DNA from: M3007 sp044230315
GTDB taxonomy: Bacteria; Bacteroidota; Bacteroidia; Chitinophagales; Saprospiraceae
Length of the DNA stretch: 64,000 nt
NCBI GenBank assembly: GCA_044230315.1
Contig: JBGARJ010000028.1
Coordinates: forward strand, 1-64,000
Direction: 5' to 3'
Below are positions 16,501 to 24,646 of this stretch, one piece after another (within the stretch, counting starts at the first letter, position 1; each line of letters begins with the position of its first letter). The position numbers and the translations under genes are program-made. The notes beneath the pieces were generated by a model. That model saw only the letters and a list, made by a program, of their open reading frames with translations. It searched no databases and had not been told where the DNA came from.

Positions 16501-17893
16501 CCAGGGTGGCTGTCAGGCTGTCCGGCTCGCCGTCGATCGTCCAGTACGCCACCACCTGGGTGACATAGGAACAGGAATCGGTCACCAGAATATCCGGCAA
16601 ATCGATGGTACCCCGGCAATCGCTGGCGCTGATGGTAAGGGTGGTGTCCAGGGCACATTGGAATCCGGGGCCCTGGCTATCTTCCACATCGATCAATTGC
16701 GTGCCGGTAACGGGTGTGGAATCCGGGCGGCACATATCCTCGATGATCCAGCTGCGGTGAATGCGGTAGGTCCCGTCGCAATCCAGTGTTTCGATCGAAT
16801 CGCTGTAGGTGGCTGTTATTTCGCACAGCGGCGCCGCCAGCAGGCTGTACTGGCGCATGCCAATTTCCACGTACGGCGCACCGGCAGAAGCCGGCTGCTC
16901 CCGGCCTGCCCCGCAGGATACCGTGATGTCGGCCGGCAGCAATACGTCATCGAGCGAGCGGTGCCGGTTGATCGTTTGAACACAGGTGGCCACGTTGTTG
17001 GAGGCATCCACGGCCGTCCAGAACCGCAGGAGCGTGCCGGTAACCGTACCGGGCGAGTCACAGGGCAGGTCGTTTTCCACGTCAACGAAGGTGAGGGATC
17101 CGTTGCCCGGGCAATTTTCGATCAGCGTGGGCATACCGGCGGCGATACCGAGCGTATCTTTAAGAAAGTCCGGCTGCAGGTGTTCTGTCGGAAGCGCGCA
17201 GGGCACATTGATTTCCGGGCATTCCAGCGTCGGAGGAATCGTGTCCGATATCCGGACCTTGGCCCAGCAGCGGCTGTTCGAAACCGGGTTGGTAACACGC
17301 ACTTCGTAGAGCTTATCCCGGTCGGCGTCGTCGAAAAACGCGGGCACCCAGGGGCCGTTGCCGAGGGGCAGGGTTTGGTCGGATTCCACCGTGTAACCTT
17401 CCGTACAACCATAAGGCAGCGACAACAATTCAGCCGCAGCCGGCGAAACCCAGCAATCCACCCCCAGGTACAACTCCACCGTGTCGAGACAGATCAGCTC
17501 ATTGGTTGCCGGCAACACCGTCACCGTGAAGGAGCAACCCGCCGTATTGCCGGCGGTATCCAGCGCAACGAAGGTGTTGATGGTGGTCCCGACATGGAAG
17601 GTATCGCCCGAGGCCTGCCCCAGCAGCTGGAGCGGCGTAATTTCCGTAAGGCTGTCAAAAGCAGTCACCGAATACGAATACACCGTGTCGCATCCGCCCG
17701 GCCCCAATGTGATCGTATCGTTGGGGGGGCAGGTGATGACCGGCGGAATGGTGTCGTTCAGAACCGCCGGCGGGACGGTGATATACTCCTCCGATTGGGC
17801 AGGAGCGACGGGGACAAAAGGCAACGCCGGCAAAGTTGCCTTTGCGACAATAAAGGAACCCAGCAGCAAGAGCAGCGTAACGAACCGGTTCAT
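13550..17893 (-). CDS. Large secreted multidomain protein with HYR, dockerin-like, cohesin-like and T9SS sorting domains
   Basis: A 1447-residue protein. Signal peptide about 1-30. The first 1000 residues are a series of cysteine-rich beta-sandwich segments; the first (PPVITCPPNDTITL to AGCSFTVTV) is HYR-like and later ones share the CP-x-D/D-x-C spacing. About 1090-1190 is a SpaA-like fold (GGVIETESNAPVANVAVSLDG) followed by two dockerin-like segments (DLNGVSTFDLLLINKHVLGL and DANHSNSVTTFDIVEFRKL). About 1240-1350 is cohesin-like (AGDLISVPVEAAG...FQWTLSFTG). The last 80 residues are a type A T9SS sorting domain (NRPNPFSGATTVGFYLP to RKMLRL). It is probably exported across the outer membrane and anchored at the surface. 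Adhesion or matrix function is inference. Dockerin and cohesin together in one chain suggests self-association. Confidence 0.85.
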   Translation of the reverse strand: MNRFVTLLLLLGSFIVAKATLPALPFVPVAPAQSEEYITVPPAVLNDTIPPVITCPPNDTITLGPGGCDTVYSYSVTAFDSLTEITPLQLLGQASGDTFHVGTTINTFVALDTAGNTAGCSFTVTVLPATNELICLDTVELYLGVDCWVSPAAAELLSLPYGCTEGYTVESDQTLPLGNGPWVPAFFDDADRDKLYEVRVTNPVSNSRCWAKVRISDTIPPTLECPEINVPCALPTEHLQPDFLKDTLGIAAGMPTLIENCPGNGSLTFVDVENDLPCDSPGTVTGTLLRFWTAVDASNNVATCVQTINRHRSLDDVLLPADITVSCGAGREQPASAGAPYVEIGMRQYSLLAAPLCEITATYSDSIETLDCDGTYRIHRSWIIEDMCRPDSTPVTGTQLIDVEDSQGPGFQCALDTTLTISASDCRGTIDLPDILVTDSCSYVTQVVAYWTIDGEPDSLTATLADFPGNDLAQPDTLAVFDTVPNFPVGTTSILYVATDACGNTASCELTLRVLDDMPPEALCDSFQTVYVDVKGVASLSAGLLNNGSSDACSDVYFKVLRAETGQCDTLPNLPNDLVNICCADVGDTLLAILRVYDVPVPAGMVADTFAAGHFSACAVPVRVLDDNPPHCEAPDDVTVFCEAFDSTLAAYGSILPSCNVDSMATETDYELFDTLCRQGTIIRTFSVFDTAGQTGQCVQHIIVQNVQNYFVRFPDDLVVNMCDTSGNYGTPELYGIGCEKMAIDYQEQVFTMVPDACFQIERTWTIFNWCTYDPNKPLVIVPNPNPNPVSTHPDNLPGPVVSAPGTDAPWNPTVVKISAADPAPTDYSVFWMADANGYQYKQVIKVIDLEIPVIEDCPAGQLVFVDSSMNDFSLWNANYSVSTGNPDQDLCEGSVTLGMTATDACFGADLGVDFILFLDLDDDGSQETVVSSTDLPSAGTVYFNNANTPNYSGGVPRSFDNRPVAANEKYQFAIVSSTGNRRISAQVVWNTPAAPSNNVLPQLPLGNHRIQWTVYDGCGNESTCVYDFRVESSTGTCAPTELTVGGVIETESNAPVANVAVSLDGTHPNLPTFNYFDLTDASGAFDFMVPTNASYTVTPLRDDDDLNGVSTFDLLLINKHVLGLQHLNSPYKIIAADANHSNSVTTFDIVEFRKLILGLYQQLPSNTSWRFVPKDYLFADPDNPFLNGFPELEAVTNLLPGNLPVHNFIGIKIGDVNGNVNPGLISQVPDDRSGTTAYFDLPDQTVRAGDLISVPVEAAGVLAGFQWTLSFTGLEMLDLIPGPGLSAQNFAVFANEHAMTASWDGDGRPGFTLRFRALQSGRLSQMLDLSSRITRAEAYDGALLPMPVALRYDGNAVHAAGFEVFQNRPNPFSGATTVGFYLPQAKTVHLTLYDAAGRLLFSQTRDYTAGFQSVELNNGVFGDATGLLYYQLETDTDRAVRKMLRL

Positions 17894-18043
17894 AGGAAAG
17901 GCGGGTTGTTTTTACTTATCCTATAGCGAAAACTACACCAACTTTTAACCTGAACCGGGTATTTCCGGGTAAAATGGATTTGAATGTCGAAAATTGGATG
18001 CCTGCCCCCGGGCTGGCGCGGAGCCGTTGGCCCGCCCTTGCGG

Positions 18044-18244
18044 TTACTTCATTTTTTTGGATATTTTTTTAGGGAACAATCCGGATTTTCCTTTTCGCGA
18101 GGATTTGATTTCGCCTTTCTTGTTCACCGGCGCGCGCAGGCTTTCATTGGCCGGGCAACCACTTTTTTGGCTGCAAGCGGGCGCCACCAGGGCCAGTGAA
18201 AAAAGCATTGCAGCGAAAAGCAACAGGAAGCGGTATTTTTTCAT
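18044..18244 (-). CDS. Small secreted or lipoprotein-like peptide, conserved Bacteroidota type
   Basis: A 66-residue protein with an N-terminal hydrophobic segment ending VAPACSQKSGCP, where the first Cys fits a loose lipobox. The mature part is short and basic (SLRAPVNKKGEIKSSRKGKSGLFPKKISKKMK). Peptides with the SGCP-N-E and GLFPKxxxKK pattern are common in Saprospiria/Cytophagia genomes from memory. No function is known. Monocistronic; a minisatellite lies just upstream. Confidence 0.68.
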   Translation of the reverse strand: MKKYRFLLLFAAMLFSLALVAPACSQKSGCPANESLRAPVNKKGEIKSSRKGKSGLFPKKISKKMK

Positions 18245-18296
18245 CGATAACTGTTTATGCTCGAGAGCAGATTAATTTTATTATTTCCACACATTC

Positions 18297-18420
18297 CCCC
18301 CATTGACCACATTAACCCCATTGACTACATTGACCACATTAACCACATTGACCACATTGACCACATTAATCACATTGACCACATTAACCACATTGACCAA
18401 ATTGACCCCATTAACCACTT
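18297..18420. repeat. 9-bp minisatellite (CACATTGAC/CACATTAAC units)
   Basis: About 13 imperfect tandem 9-mers of the type ACATTGACC and ACATTAACC. They fill the space between the stop of the 18420-20081 gene and the small lipoprotein gene. The same unit recurs at 31941-32160, 32205-32270 and 35336-35463. Confidence 0.9.
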
Positions 18421-20081
18421 TAATTTTTCACCTCAATCCACTGCCCATCCGAGGGGTAAATAATCGCGGCGTTCGGGTGTTTGCCTTTTAGTTCCATCTC
18501 CACGTACCATTCTTTTTTCCGGAAGATGTAACGATCATTTTCATAGTCTGTTGCACCGATACCGTTGCGCCACCACCAGTTTCCGTATTGGCGGAAGCTG
18601 ACTTTGTAGAGCAGGCCGGTGGTGTCGGTTTCTACTTTAGTGCCGTCGGCGGGATCGGCTATATTGAATTGGGCGACTTCCCACATTTTTCCCGGGTAGC
18701 GTTGGCCGCGGCGCAGCTCGAGCGCCTCGTTGAACCCGTTGTCCTGGCCGATGATGCGAAACATGAATACGCCGTGGTAATTGTCGGGCGACGCCAAAAT
18801 AATCACTTCATCGCGGTCGTACCAACGGAAACGGCGTACGAGGTCGGCGTATAATTTTTCCGAATCGGCCCAGGTTTGATTGATACCGGTCAGCAGGTGC
18901 AGGGAAATGCCGATCACGGTCACTGCGATCAGGCGTGCCGGGATCTTGGGTAAATACGACAGCAGCAGCGCGGCGCCCAGCCAGCCGAAGCCCGTGGCAA
19001 AATAGCCGTAACGGTCGTTTTCGGAGAGCATTAAATAGCAAAAATACAGGTTGGAAACCGGGAGCAGGGCGATAAAAAACCACAGGAAGGAAGCCCCGGC
19101 CCATTGCACCCGCGGGGCGGCGCGCCGGAAAAAGGTCAGCCAAACGCCCAGGGCCAACACCACGATGCCGACACCCAGCCAGAACGGCCAACCCGCGTCC
19201 AGACTGTCGAACACGCGGGTTTTCACCGGGTGGTCCCAATGACGGGCGAAACCAAAGTTTTTGAGGGTGTACTTGAGCATGGTGGCCAGCATAGGTTGGG
19301 GCTGTATGTGGAGGTGCGTTTTGGCGCCGTAGTGACCCACCCAGTCGCCGATGCTGAGTTTATTGAGCAAAAAATAAACGGCCCAAAGCCCGACTTGCGG
19401 CGCAAACAGCTGGAGGAACAAGGGCCGAAGTGCGGTGGCCGGTTTTTGAACAAAATGGTACGTCAATACGAGCGTTCCCAACAGCAGCGGAATGACCAGC
19501 GACCATTCAAAGGCAAACAAGGCCAGGAGGAAAAAAACCTGAATCTGCCACCAACTGCGCCGGGCGCCGGTTTCCAGGTAATCCAGCGTGCGGAGCAGGG
19601 CCAACTGGGCGAACAACAACGCCAACAGATAGTGCAGGCACACCCGCCATACCACTACTTCGGCCGCATAGGGAGAAAACAGGAACAGGAGGCCGGCCGT
19701 CCAGGCCACAAATTGAGTTTGTGTACGGGTGGCTTGCAGCGGAAGCCGCATAGCCAACCGGTATAGCAACCAGGCATTCAGCCCGTGGAGTATGGCAAAA
19801 ACACCGTACCACACCGGTGAATTGGCCCCAAAAAGCCAATACAGCAAGTAGTTGCCCAGGTGCAGCACCGGGTGCAGGCCGGGATACCCGAAACTTACCG
19901 GTATGCCGGCCCAACCGTCGCGGTTGTAGGCATATTGCCAACCGTACCAGTCCATGACAAAGCCGGCCTGCCGCGTCGGCCAATACGCCAGCAACGCGGC
20001 CAGCAGGAAGGCGCCTGCGGCAGCCCAGGGGTAACGCGTCGTCCACCCTGCCGGACCGGTTTCGTTTGCAGTTTGCAACAT
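18420..20081 (-). CDS. Polytopic membrane protein, glycosyltransferase-39-like architecture
   Basis: A 553-residue protein from the ATG at 20081. The frame is open to 20138, but the shorter start gives a compact cytosolic tail. About ten hydrophobic helices cover residues 20-420 (AAAGAFLLAALLAYWP, FVAWTAGLLFLFSPYAAEVVVW, FWLGVGIVVLALGVWLTF). A first periplasmic loop has FVMDWYGWQYAYNRDGW, where the acidic-aromatic pattern resembles lipid-linked sugar glycosyltransferases. The C-terminal 130 residues are soluble and probably periplasmic. I cannot assign a substrate. The gene ends within the minisatellite. The start of the metalloprotease ORF upstream is 54 bases away, so the two probably form an operon. 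Confidence 0.68.
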   Translation of the reverse strand: MLQTANETGPAGWTTRYPWAAAGAFLLAALLAYWPTRQAGFVMDWYGWQYAYNRDGWAGIPVSFGYPGLHPVLHLGNYLLYWLFGANSPVWYGVFAILHGLNAWLLYRLAMRLPLQATRTQTQFVAWTAGLLFLFSPYAAEVVVWRVCLHYLLALLFAQLALLRTLDYLETGARRSWWQIQVFFLLALFAFEWSLVIPLLLGTLVLTYHFVQKPATALRPLFLQLFAPQVGLWAVYFLLNKLSIGDWVGHYGAKTHLHIQPQPMLATMLKYTLKNFGFARHWDHPVKTRVFDSLDAGWPFWLGVGIVVLALGVWLTFFRRAAPRVQWAGASFLWFFIALLPVSNLYFCYLMLSENDRYGYFATGFGWLGAALLLSYLPKIPARLIAVTVIGISLHLLTGINQTWADSEKLYADLVRRFRWYDRDEVIILASPDNYHGVFMFRIIGQDNGFNEALELRRGQRYPGKMWEVAQFNIADPADGTKVETDTTGLLYKVSFRQYGNWWWRNGIGATDYENDRYIFRKKEWYVEMELKGKHPNAAIIYPSDGQWIEVKN

Positions 20082-20134
20082 GATACAAGAAAATTGATCA
20101 GCACTTGCGGTTCGGGCTGCTGCAATGGCCCTTA

Positions 20135-21367
20135 TCATTTTGAGCCTGCAATATCCTCCAATTTTGGTTCCCGCAATACATGGACTTCACCGCGGGCGCC
20201 ATTTTGCTCCTGGATAAAGATACCTTGCCACGACTGGCCACAACTGTTGTGCAGGCGGCAGCCGTCGAGCCACAACCGCCCGCCGGGCTGCACGGTGATG
20301 CGCCCGCCCGGCGGCATCGACACCCGGCACGACAAGCGCAGGGCGCCGCCGGGGGCAATGGTGAGATGGCCCTCCAGGTCGCGCGCGCCGGTCCAGGCGA
20401 CGGAGTCGGTCACCACGATCGCGCGGTCTTCCCGGAGCGTACACCATACCGGCAGCTCGCAGGCCCGCAAGGGGCTGAATTCGTTGGCCAGGGTGGCGTG
20501 GATGCGTCCGATCTGGCAGGGCGTGAGCGCTACCTGGTAGGCATTGTAATCCATCATGTTGTTGGTGGCCAATTTATTGCACGGCGGTTCCGGGGTCCAT
20601 TGCCAGCATTTGTTGGGGTGGTCGTTGGTATCGGGGCAGCCGTCTTCCATCCAGGCATGGTTGAGGCCGAGGAGGTGGCCCACCTCGTGGTTGAGCAGGC
20701 CGTCGAAACTGTCGGGGCCTTCCCGGCTTTCCAGCACGCCGGCCATTTTCAGCGCGGTACCGAGGGCGATGCCCTGGCCGTTGGCGTGGTAGGTTCTGGA
20801 GGCAAAACTGTCGCGGGGGTGCACCTGCAGGAAGATGTTCAAAATCGTGTCGCCGCCGATCCCGTATTGTTGAATGACCCGGCGGTCGTAATTGTTCTGG
20901 TACCGGCCCGACGAGACATAGTAATACAGGCTGTCGTCGTAGTGAAAGTAGATACCCTCGTCGTCGGGGCTACCCGGCTGCGGAGTGAGCACGTAGCGAT
21001 AGCGTTTGGGCAGTGTCGGCGTGCCGTCGGGCGATTGCCAGTTGCGGATGTTGGTGTCCAGTTCGACGTTGGCCAGTTCGAGCAGGCGACGGAGAAACAC
21101 GCGGACGGAATCGACCGGCCGGTGGGCGTTGCCGGCGGCATTGTCCATCACGTGAAAATTGACCCGGAGATAGCGCACCGGCAAATACTCCGGGTGCTGT
21201 ACGTCGGGAACGTAACCCTCCCAGTTGTTACAGGCAGATGGAACGGAAAGGTTGCGCGCCGCGGCGGGTTGGTCGGCGGGCGGTGTCCAGCGGAAGCGCT
21301 CGGTGCGGAGCCTGTGGGTGCAGCCGCCCAGGAGCAAGACCCCCAAGAGCAGGATGGCGCTGCGCAC
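20135..21367 (-). CDS. Zinc metalloprotease lipoprotein (metzincin, M43-like)
   Basis: A 410-residue protein. The signal MRSAILLLGVLLLGGC has a lipobox with Cys16, so it is an envelope lipoprotein. The metzincin motif HEVGHLLGLNH lies at 227-237, and the Met-turn NNMMDY at about 269-274. Cysteines between them (CPDTNDHPNKC, PPCN) match the pappalysin-like M43 pattern. The C-terminal 120 residues are beta-rich with right-handed-helix-like turns (LTIAPGGALRLSCRVSMPPGGRITVQPGGRLWLDGC). It is expected to cleave proteins or peptides at the cell surface. It lies between the rhodanese and the membrane protein genes, all on the minus strand. Confidence 0.85.
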   Translation of the reverse strand: MRSAILLLGVLLLGGCTHRLRTERFRWTPPADQPAAARNLSVPSACNNWEGYVPDVQHPEYLPVRYLRVNFHVMDNAAGNAHRPVDSVRVFLRRLLELANVELDTNIRNWQSPDGTPTLPKRYRYVLTPQPGSPDDEGIYFHYDDSLYYYVSSGRYQNNYDRRVIQQYGIGGDTILNIFLQVHPRDSFASRTYHANGQGIALGTALKMAGVLESREGPDSFDGLLNHEVGHLLGLNHAWMEDGCPDTNDHPNKCWQWTPEPPCNKLATNNMMDYNAYQVALTPCQIGRIHATLANEFSPLRACELPVWCTLREDRAIVVTDSVAWTGARDLEGHLTIAPGGALRLSCRVSMPPGGRITVQPGGRLWLDGCRLHNSCGQSWQGIFIQEQNGARGEVHVLREPKLEDIAGSK

Positions 21368-21372
21368 GCGCC

Positions 21373-21684
21373 TCAGGGTTTAAAATTGCCAAAAGCATCT
21401 TTCCAGGCGATCAAGCCGCCCGTGAGGTTCCGCACATTGGCAAAACCCTGGGCCTGCAGGAGGGCTTGCGCCATGCCGCTGCGGGCGCCCGAGCGGCAAT
21501 ACAGCACGATCTCGTCATTCATATGGTCTTTCAATTCCCAACTGCGGTTCATCAGTTCGCCCACGGGGATCAGTTGACCGCCCAAATTGAATTCCTGGTG
21601 TTCCCAGGGCTCGCGCACATCGATGAAGAGGAAATTTTCACCGGCTTCCAGTTTTTTACGGAGTTCCTGAACGTTAATATCCAT
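21373..21684 (-). CDS. Rhodanese-like domain protein
   Basis: A 103-residue single-domain rhodanese starting at ATG 21684 (MDINVQELRKKLEAG). The frame continues far upstream but that part is out-of-frame shadow of the PASTA gene. The active-site loop is YCRSGARSG, with the catalytic Cys carrying sulfur; FIDVREPWEH is the conserved second motif. The family moves sulfur from thiosulfate or persulfides to acceptors. No secretion signal. It ends 5 bases before the metalloprotease start and follows the PASTA gene by 86 bases. Confidence 0.9.
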   Translation of the reverse strand: MDINVQELRKKLEAGENFLFIDVREPWEHQEFNLGGQLIPVGELMNRSWELKDHMNDEIVLYCRSGARSGMAQALLQAQGFANVRNLTGGLIAWKDAFGNFKP

Positions 21685-21770
21685 GTATGTTATGCGTTTG
21701 AAGTTCGGTGTTTGATGGTTGAAGTTCGGTAAATTGACCCTACCGTTTACGTCAACGTCAAACGTCAAAC

Positions 21771-22613
21771 TTATTTGTTTCCGCAGGCGGTTGGCCGTTC
21801 CTGGGTGAGATAGAGATCGATTTGTTCGCCGACGCGCATCGTGCCGTCGGGCTCGTATTTGGGGGTTTGGCGCCAGACATAGGCGGTTTGTTCGTTTTCC
21901 ACGGTGCCGTCGTGGATGACGGCTCCGACGCTGAGGTTGCTGCTGGCAATGAGGAATTTGGCTGCGTCGTACGTCTGGCAAACACAATCGGGAATAACAA
22001 CGGTGAGCGTCACTTGTTCGCTGACAAGGAAGTCGAGCGTGGCGCCCATCTCCACCTGGTAGCCCTGCCGGATCTTTTGGGTGATCGTATCGCCCCGGTA
22101 CAGCACGGCCACAATCGTGTTGGGCGCCAGTTTGGGGTCGGCCACGCGGGCCGCGATGCGGGGTTTCAGTCCCAGGCGACTGCACTTCCGGCTGTACAGG
22201 TCATAATCGTCGCTGCCGACCAGTTCGGGCAATTTGATAATGTCGGGGTTGTTTTTGGTCACGGTGAAATAGATCGTCCGGCCTTCCTTCACCCGGCTTT
22301 GCGGCGCCGGGTTTTGGTTGACCACTTCGCCCGGCGGCTTGCCGGGGATATAGAGCGAGTCGTTGACCAGCACCCCGAAATCGCGGGAATGGGCTTTTTT
22401 GGTGGCTTCGCGCAGGTTCATGCCTACATAACTGGGCACCTGCAGGCTTTCGCCATGGTTGGTGTAGCATTTGAGCCACCAAAACGTGAGCAGGAACAAC
22501 CCGCCGCAAACCGAGAGCAGGCCCAAACAGTTTTTCACGACAAACGGGGCCGTAAAAAAGCAGTAGAGTTCGATGCCCAGGCGGCGGATCTTCAGCCAGA
22601 TATTTTGCATCAT
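21771..22613 (-). CDS. Membrane-anchored PASTA domain protein
   Basis: A 280-residue protein starting at MMQNIWLKIRR (ATG at 22613 or 22610). A TM segment (VVKNCLGLLSVCGGLFLLTFWWL) is followed by three PASTA domains in the periplasm: QVPSYVGMNLREATKKA, IKLPELVGSDDYDLYSRKCSRLGL and TLTVVIPDCVCQTYDAAKFLI. PASTA domains bind peptidoglycan fragments in Firmicutes and Actinobacteria. In Bacteroidota, stand-alone PASTA proteins are common and their partner is unknown. Divergent from mvaD with about 200 bases between start codons. Confidence 0.87.
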   Translation of the reverse strand: MMQNIWLKIRRLGIELYCFFTAPFVVKNCLGLLSVCGGLFLLTFWWLKCYTNHGESLQVPSYVGMNLREATKKAHSRDFGVLVNDSLYIPGKPPGEVVNQNPAPQSRVKEGRTIYFTVTKNNPDIIKLPELVGSDDYDLYSRKCSRLGLKPRIAARVADPKLAPNTIVAVLYRGDTITQKIRQGYQVEMGATLDFLVSEQVTLTVVIPDCVCQTYDAAKFLIASSNLSVGAVIHDGTVENEQTAYVWRQTPKYEPDGTMRVGEQIDLYLTQERPTACGNK

Positions 22614-22812
22614 AGAACGGAAAGCGATTGATAAGGGATCGAAAGCCGGGCGCTGCAAGGTGCGAGCGGCCCGGCAAAAGTAGGATAGTAACGCGAAACA
22701 GCGGCCAGGATTTTCTGCAGCTTTGCTTTCCTTTGCGGCGACACTCCTGCTGCGGCAGCATTCCGGCGTCGCAGCAGCAACCGGAAATCCACACACCAAT
22801 AATCGACACGCC

Positions 22813-23898
22813 ATGTTCGAAAACCAACGACTCCTGCTCGATTCTTCCAATCCGCCCGAACCCGGTCAGGTCATCTGGCGCAGTCCCAGCAACCTGGCCA
22901 TCATCAAATACTGGGGTAAATACGGACTCCAGTTGCCCCGCAACCCCTCGCTGAGCCTGACGCTCACGGCGTCGTGTACCGACACCTCGCTCGGATACGC
23001 GTTTAAAGAAACGGCTGACAATCAGATCGACCTGGAATTCTTTTTTCACGGCGAACCCAACGAGGCCTTTCGCGCCAAAACCCTGGCCTTCCTGGAAAGC
23101 CTGACGCCGCAATTCCCGTTTTTACGGCAGTTGCACCTGACGGTCCATACCGGCAATTCGTTCCCCCACTCCGCCGGCATCGCTTCGTCGGCCTCGGGCA
23201 TGTCGGCCCTGGCGCTGTGTCTGTGCTCGCTGGAAGACGCGCTGTTCGGCACGCTGCAAGACGCCGCGGCATTCGACCGCAAAGCGTCTTACCTGGCCCG
23301 CCTGGGCAGCGGCAGCGCCTGCCGTTCTATTTTCCCCTACGCGGCGGTGTGGGGCGCCACGCCGGTAGTGCCCGATTCCTCCGATGAGTATGCCGTGCCC
23401 GCCGAAGGCCTGCTCCACCCCAGTTTCAAAGATTTTCACGACGACATTCTGATTGTGAGCACCGAAGAAAAATCGGTGAGCAGCCGCGCCGGCCACGCCC
23501 TCATGGAAGGCAACCCGTATGCGGAAGCCCGCTATGCACAGGCCCGGTCGCGCTTGTCGGCCCTCGTGCAGGCGCTCCGCAGCGGCGACCTGGAGATCTT
23601 CGGCAAAATCGCCGAAGACGAAGCGCTCACCTTGCATGCCCTAATGATGTGCAGCAACCCGTCTTATATGCTGCTCCAGCCCGGCACGGTGGCGCTGATA
23701 GAGAAAATCCGGGCCTACCGCGCCGAAACGAAGCATCCCGTATTCTTTAGCCTCGATGCGGGCCCGAATATTCACCTGCTGTACCCCGGCGAGATCGTTT
23801 CCGACGTGCGCGGCTGGATTGAGGAGGAATTGAAGCAGCACTGCGCAGGCGAATGGTTTATCCAGGATTGGGTAGGTGAAGGGCCGGAAGAATTGTAA
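22813..23898 (+). CDS. mvaD: Diphosphomevalonate decarboxylase
   Basis: A 361-residue GHMP-superfamily enzyme that converts mevalonate diphosphate to isopentenyl diphosphate with ATP and release of CO2. ATG at 22813 is chosen; the frame is open upstream but those 30 residues are low complexity. Motifs: SNLAIIKYWGK near residue 30, and the phosphate loop FPHSAGIASSASGMSALAL. LDAGPNIHLLYP lies near the C-terminus. The mevalonate route is used by many Saprospiria and Flavobacteriia. Other pathway genes are not in the window. Confidence 0.92.
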   Translation: MFENQRLLLDSSNPPEPGQVIWRSPSNLAIIKYWGKYGLQLPRNPSLSLTLTASCTDTSLGYAFKETADNQIDLEFFFHGEPNEAFRAKTLAFLESLTPQFPFLRQLHLTVHTGNSFPHSAGIASSASGMSALALCLCSLEDALFGTLQDAAAFDRKASYLARLGSGSACRSIFPYAAVWGATPVVPDSSDEYAVPAEGLLHPSFKDFHDDILIVSTEEKSVSSRAGHALMEGNPYAEARYAQARSRLSALVQALRSGDLEIFGKIAEDEALTLHALMMCSNPSYMLLQPGTVALIEKIRAYRAETKHPVFFSLDAGPNIHLLYPGEIVSDVRGWIEEELKQHCAGEWFIQDWVGEGPEEL

Positions 23899-23997
23899 GC
23901 GTTTGTCTACATTTCGGTTACCGGGCTGCAAGCGGCCAATTTTATTTCATGCTGCGTTAAAATTTTCGCCTTAGAAAAACTCTAACAAACGCCGGTT

Positions 23998-24570
23998 TTG
24001 AACGGCACGAACAGGAATACCACTTGCCTGTCCGGTCTTTTGGCCCTACTTTTGCAACCGGTTTCAGGTTTACTTTCATGCAATTCAACTGTTCCCACCT
24101 TGTCTGCCCGCATTAAAACACTGTTCCTGTGGTTTTGGATGGCCTCTCTGCTGACGGCAACCGTTGGCGTGAGCGTACAGCAGATGTATTGCTATTGTGC
24201 GGGCAAGACCACCTTTTCGTTTTTTCATGAAGCCGAGGACGCCTGCGCTGCGCAAACAGCCCAGGCAAAGGACGCATGCTGCAAGATCGACCCGCCGTCC
24301 TGTTGCCGCGATGAAGCGGGGGCCGACGATGCGCACGGCTGCACGAAAGAATCGGTGCAGTATTTTCAGTTGAAGGCCGAATACCTGGTGGTGCAGCCGT
24401 TGGACAAATCGTTTGACTTTCCGGTTTGGGCCGATGAATATCCCGCATACCTCCGGTTGTTCCGCCCGGTTATGTGCGAAGCCTGCCAACCCTATGAGGC
24501 TGTACCCGACGGCCCGCCACCGCTCTCAGGGCGCGTCATTTGCCTGCGTCACGCCGTTTTCCGCTGTTAG
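23998..24570 (+). CDS. HYC_CC_PP-type secreted cysteine-rich protein
   Basis: About 190 residues from the ATG at 23998; a TTG at 24100 (LSARIKTLFLWFWMAS) would give a cleaner signal peptide. Diagnostic parts are QQMYCYCAGK, CCKIDPPSCC and PDGPPPLSG, which fit the HYC_CC_PP family of small Bacteroidota proteins. These usually precede TonB-dependent receptors, as here (next start 77 bases on). The cysteine pairs suggest metal, perhaps copper, handling in the periplasm. That is inference. Function is not established. Confidence 0.7.
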   Translation: MNGTNRNTTCLSGLLALLLQPVSGLLSCNSTVPTLSARIKTLFLWFWMASLLTATVGVSVQQMYCYCAGKTTFSFFHEAEDACAAQTAQAKDACCKIDPPSCCRDEAGADDAHGCTKESVQYFQLKAEYLVVQPLDKSFDFPVWADEYPAYLRLFRPVMCEACQPYEAVPDGPPPLSGRVICLRHAVFRC

Positions 24571-24646
24571 ACCGCTGTTTTTCAATAGTTTACCGCCCTG
24601 GGATTGCCCCGGGGGATTTTCGTACGTATTTGAAAAACAGTTTATA

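Noticed and set aside
14690..17926. A 1078-codon open frame on the plus strand
   Set aside because: It lies antisense to the T9SS protein gene and follows from GC-rich codon use on the other strand. Its product has no signal, domain or normal composition.
21685..22185. N-terminal extension of the rhodanese frame
   Set aside because: It overlaps the PASTA gene in another frame; the rhodanese domain starts at 21684.
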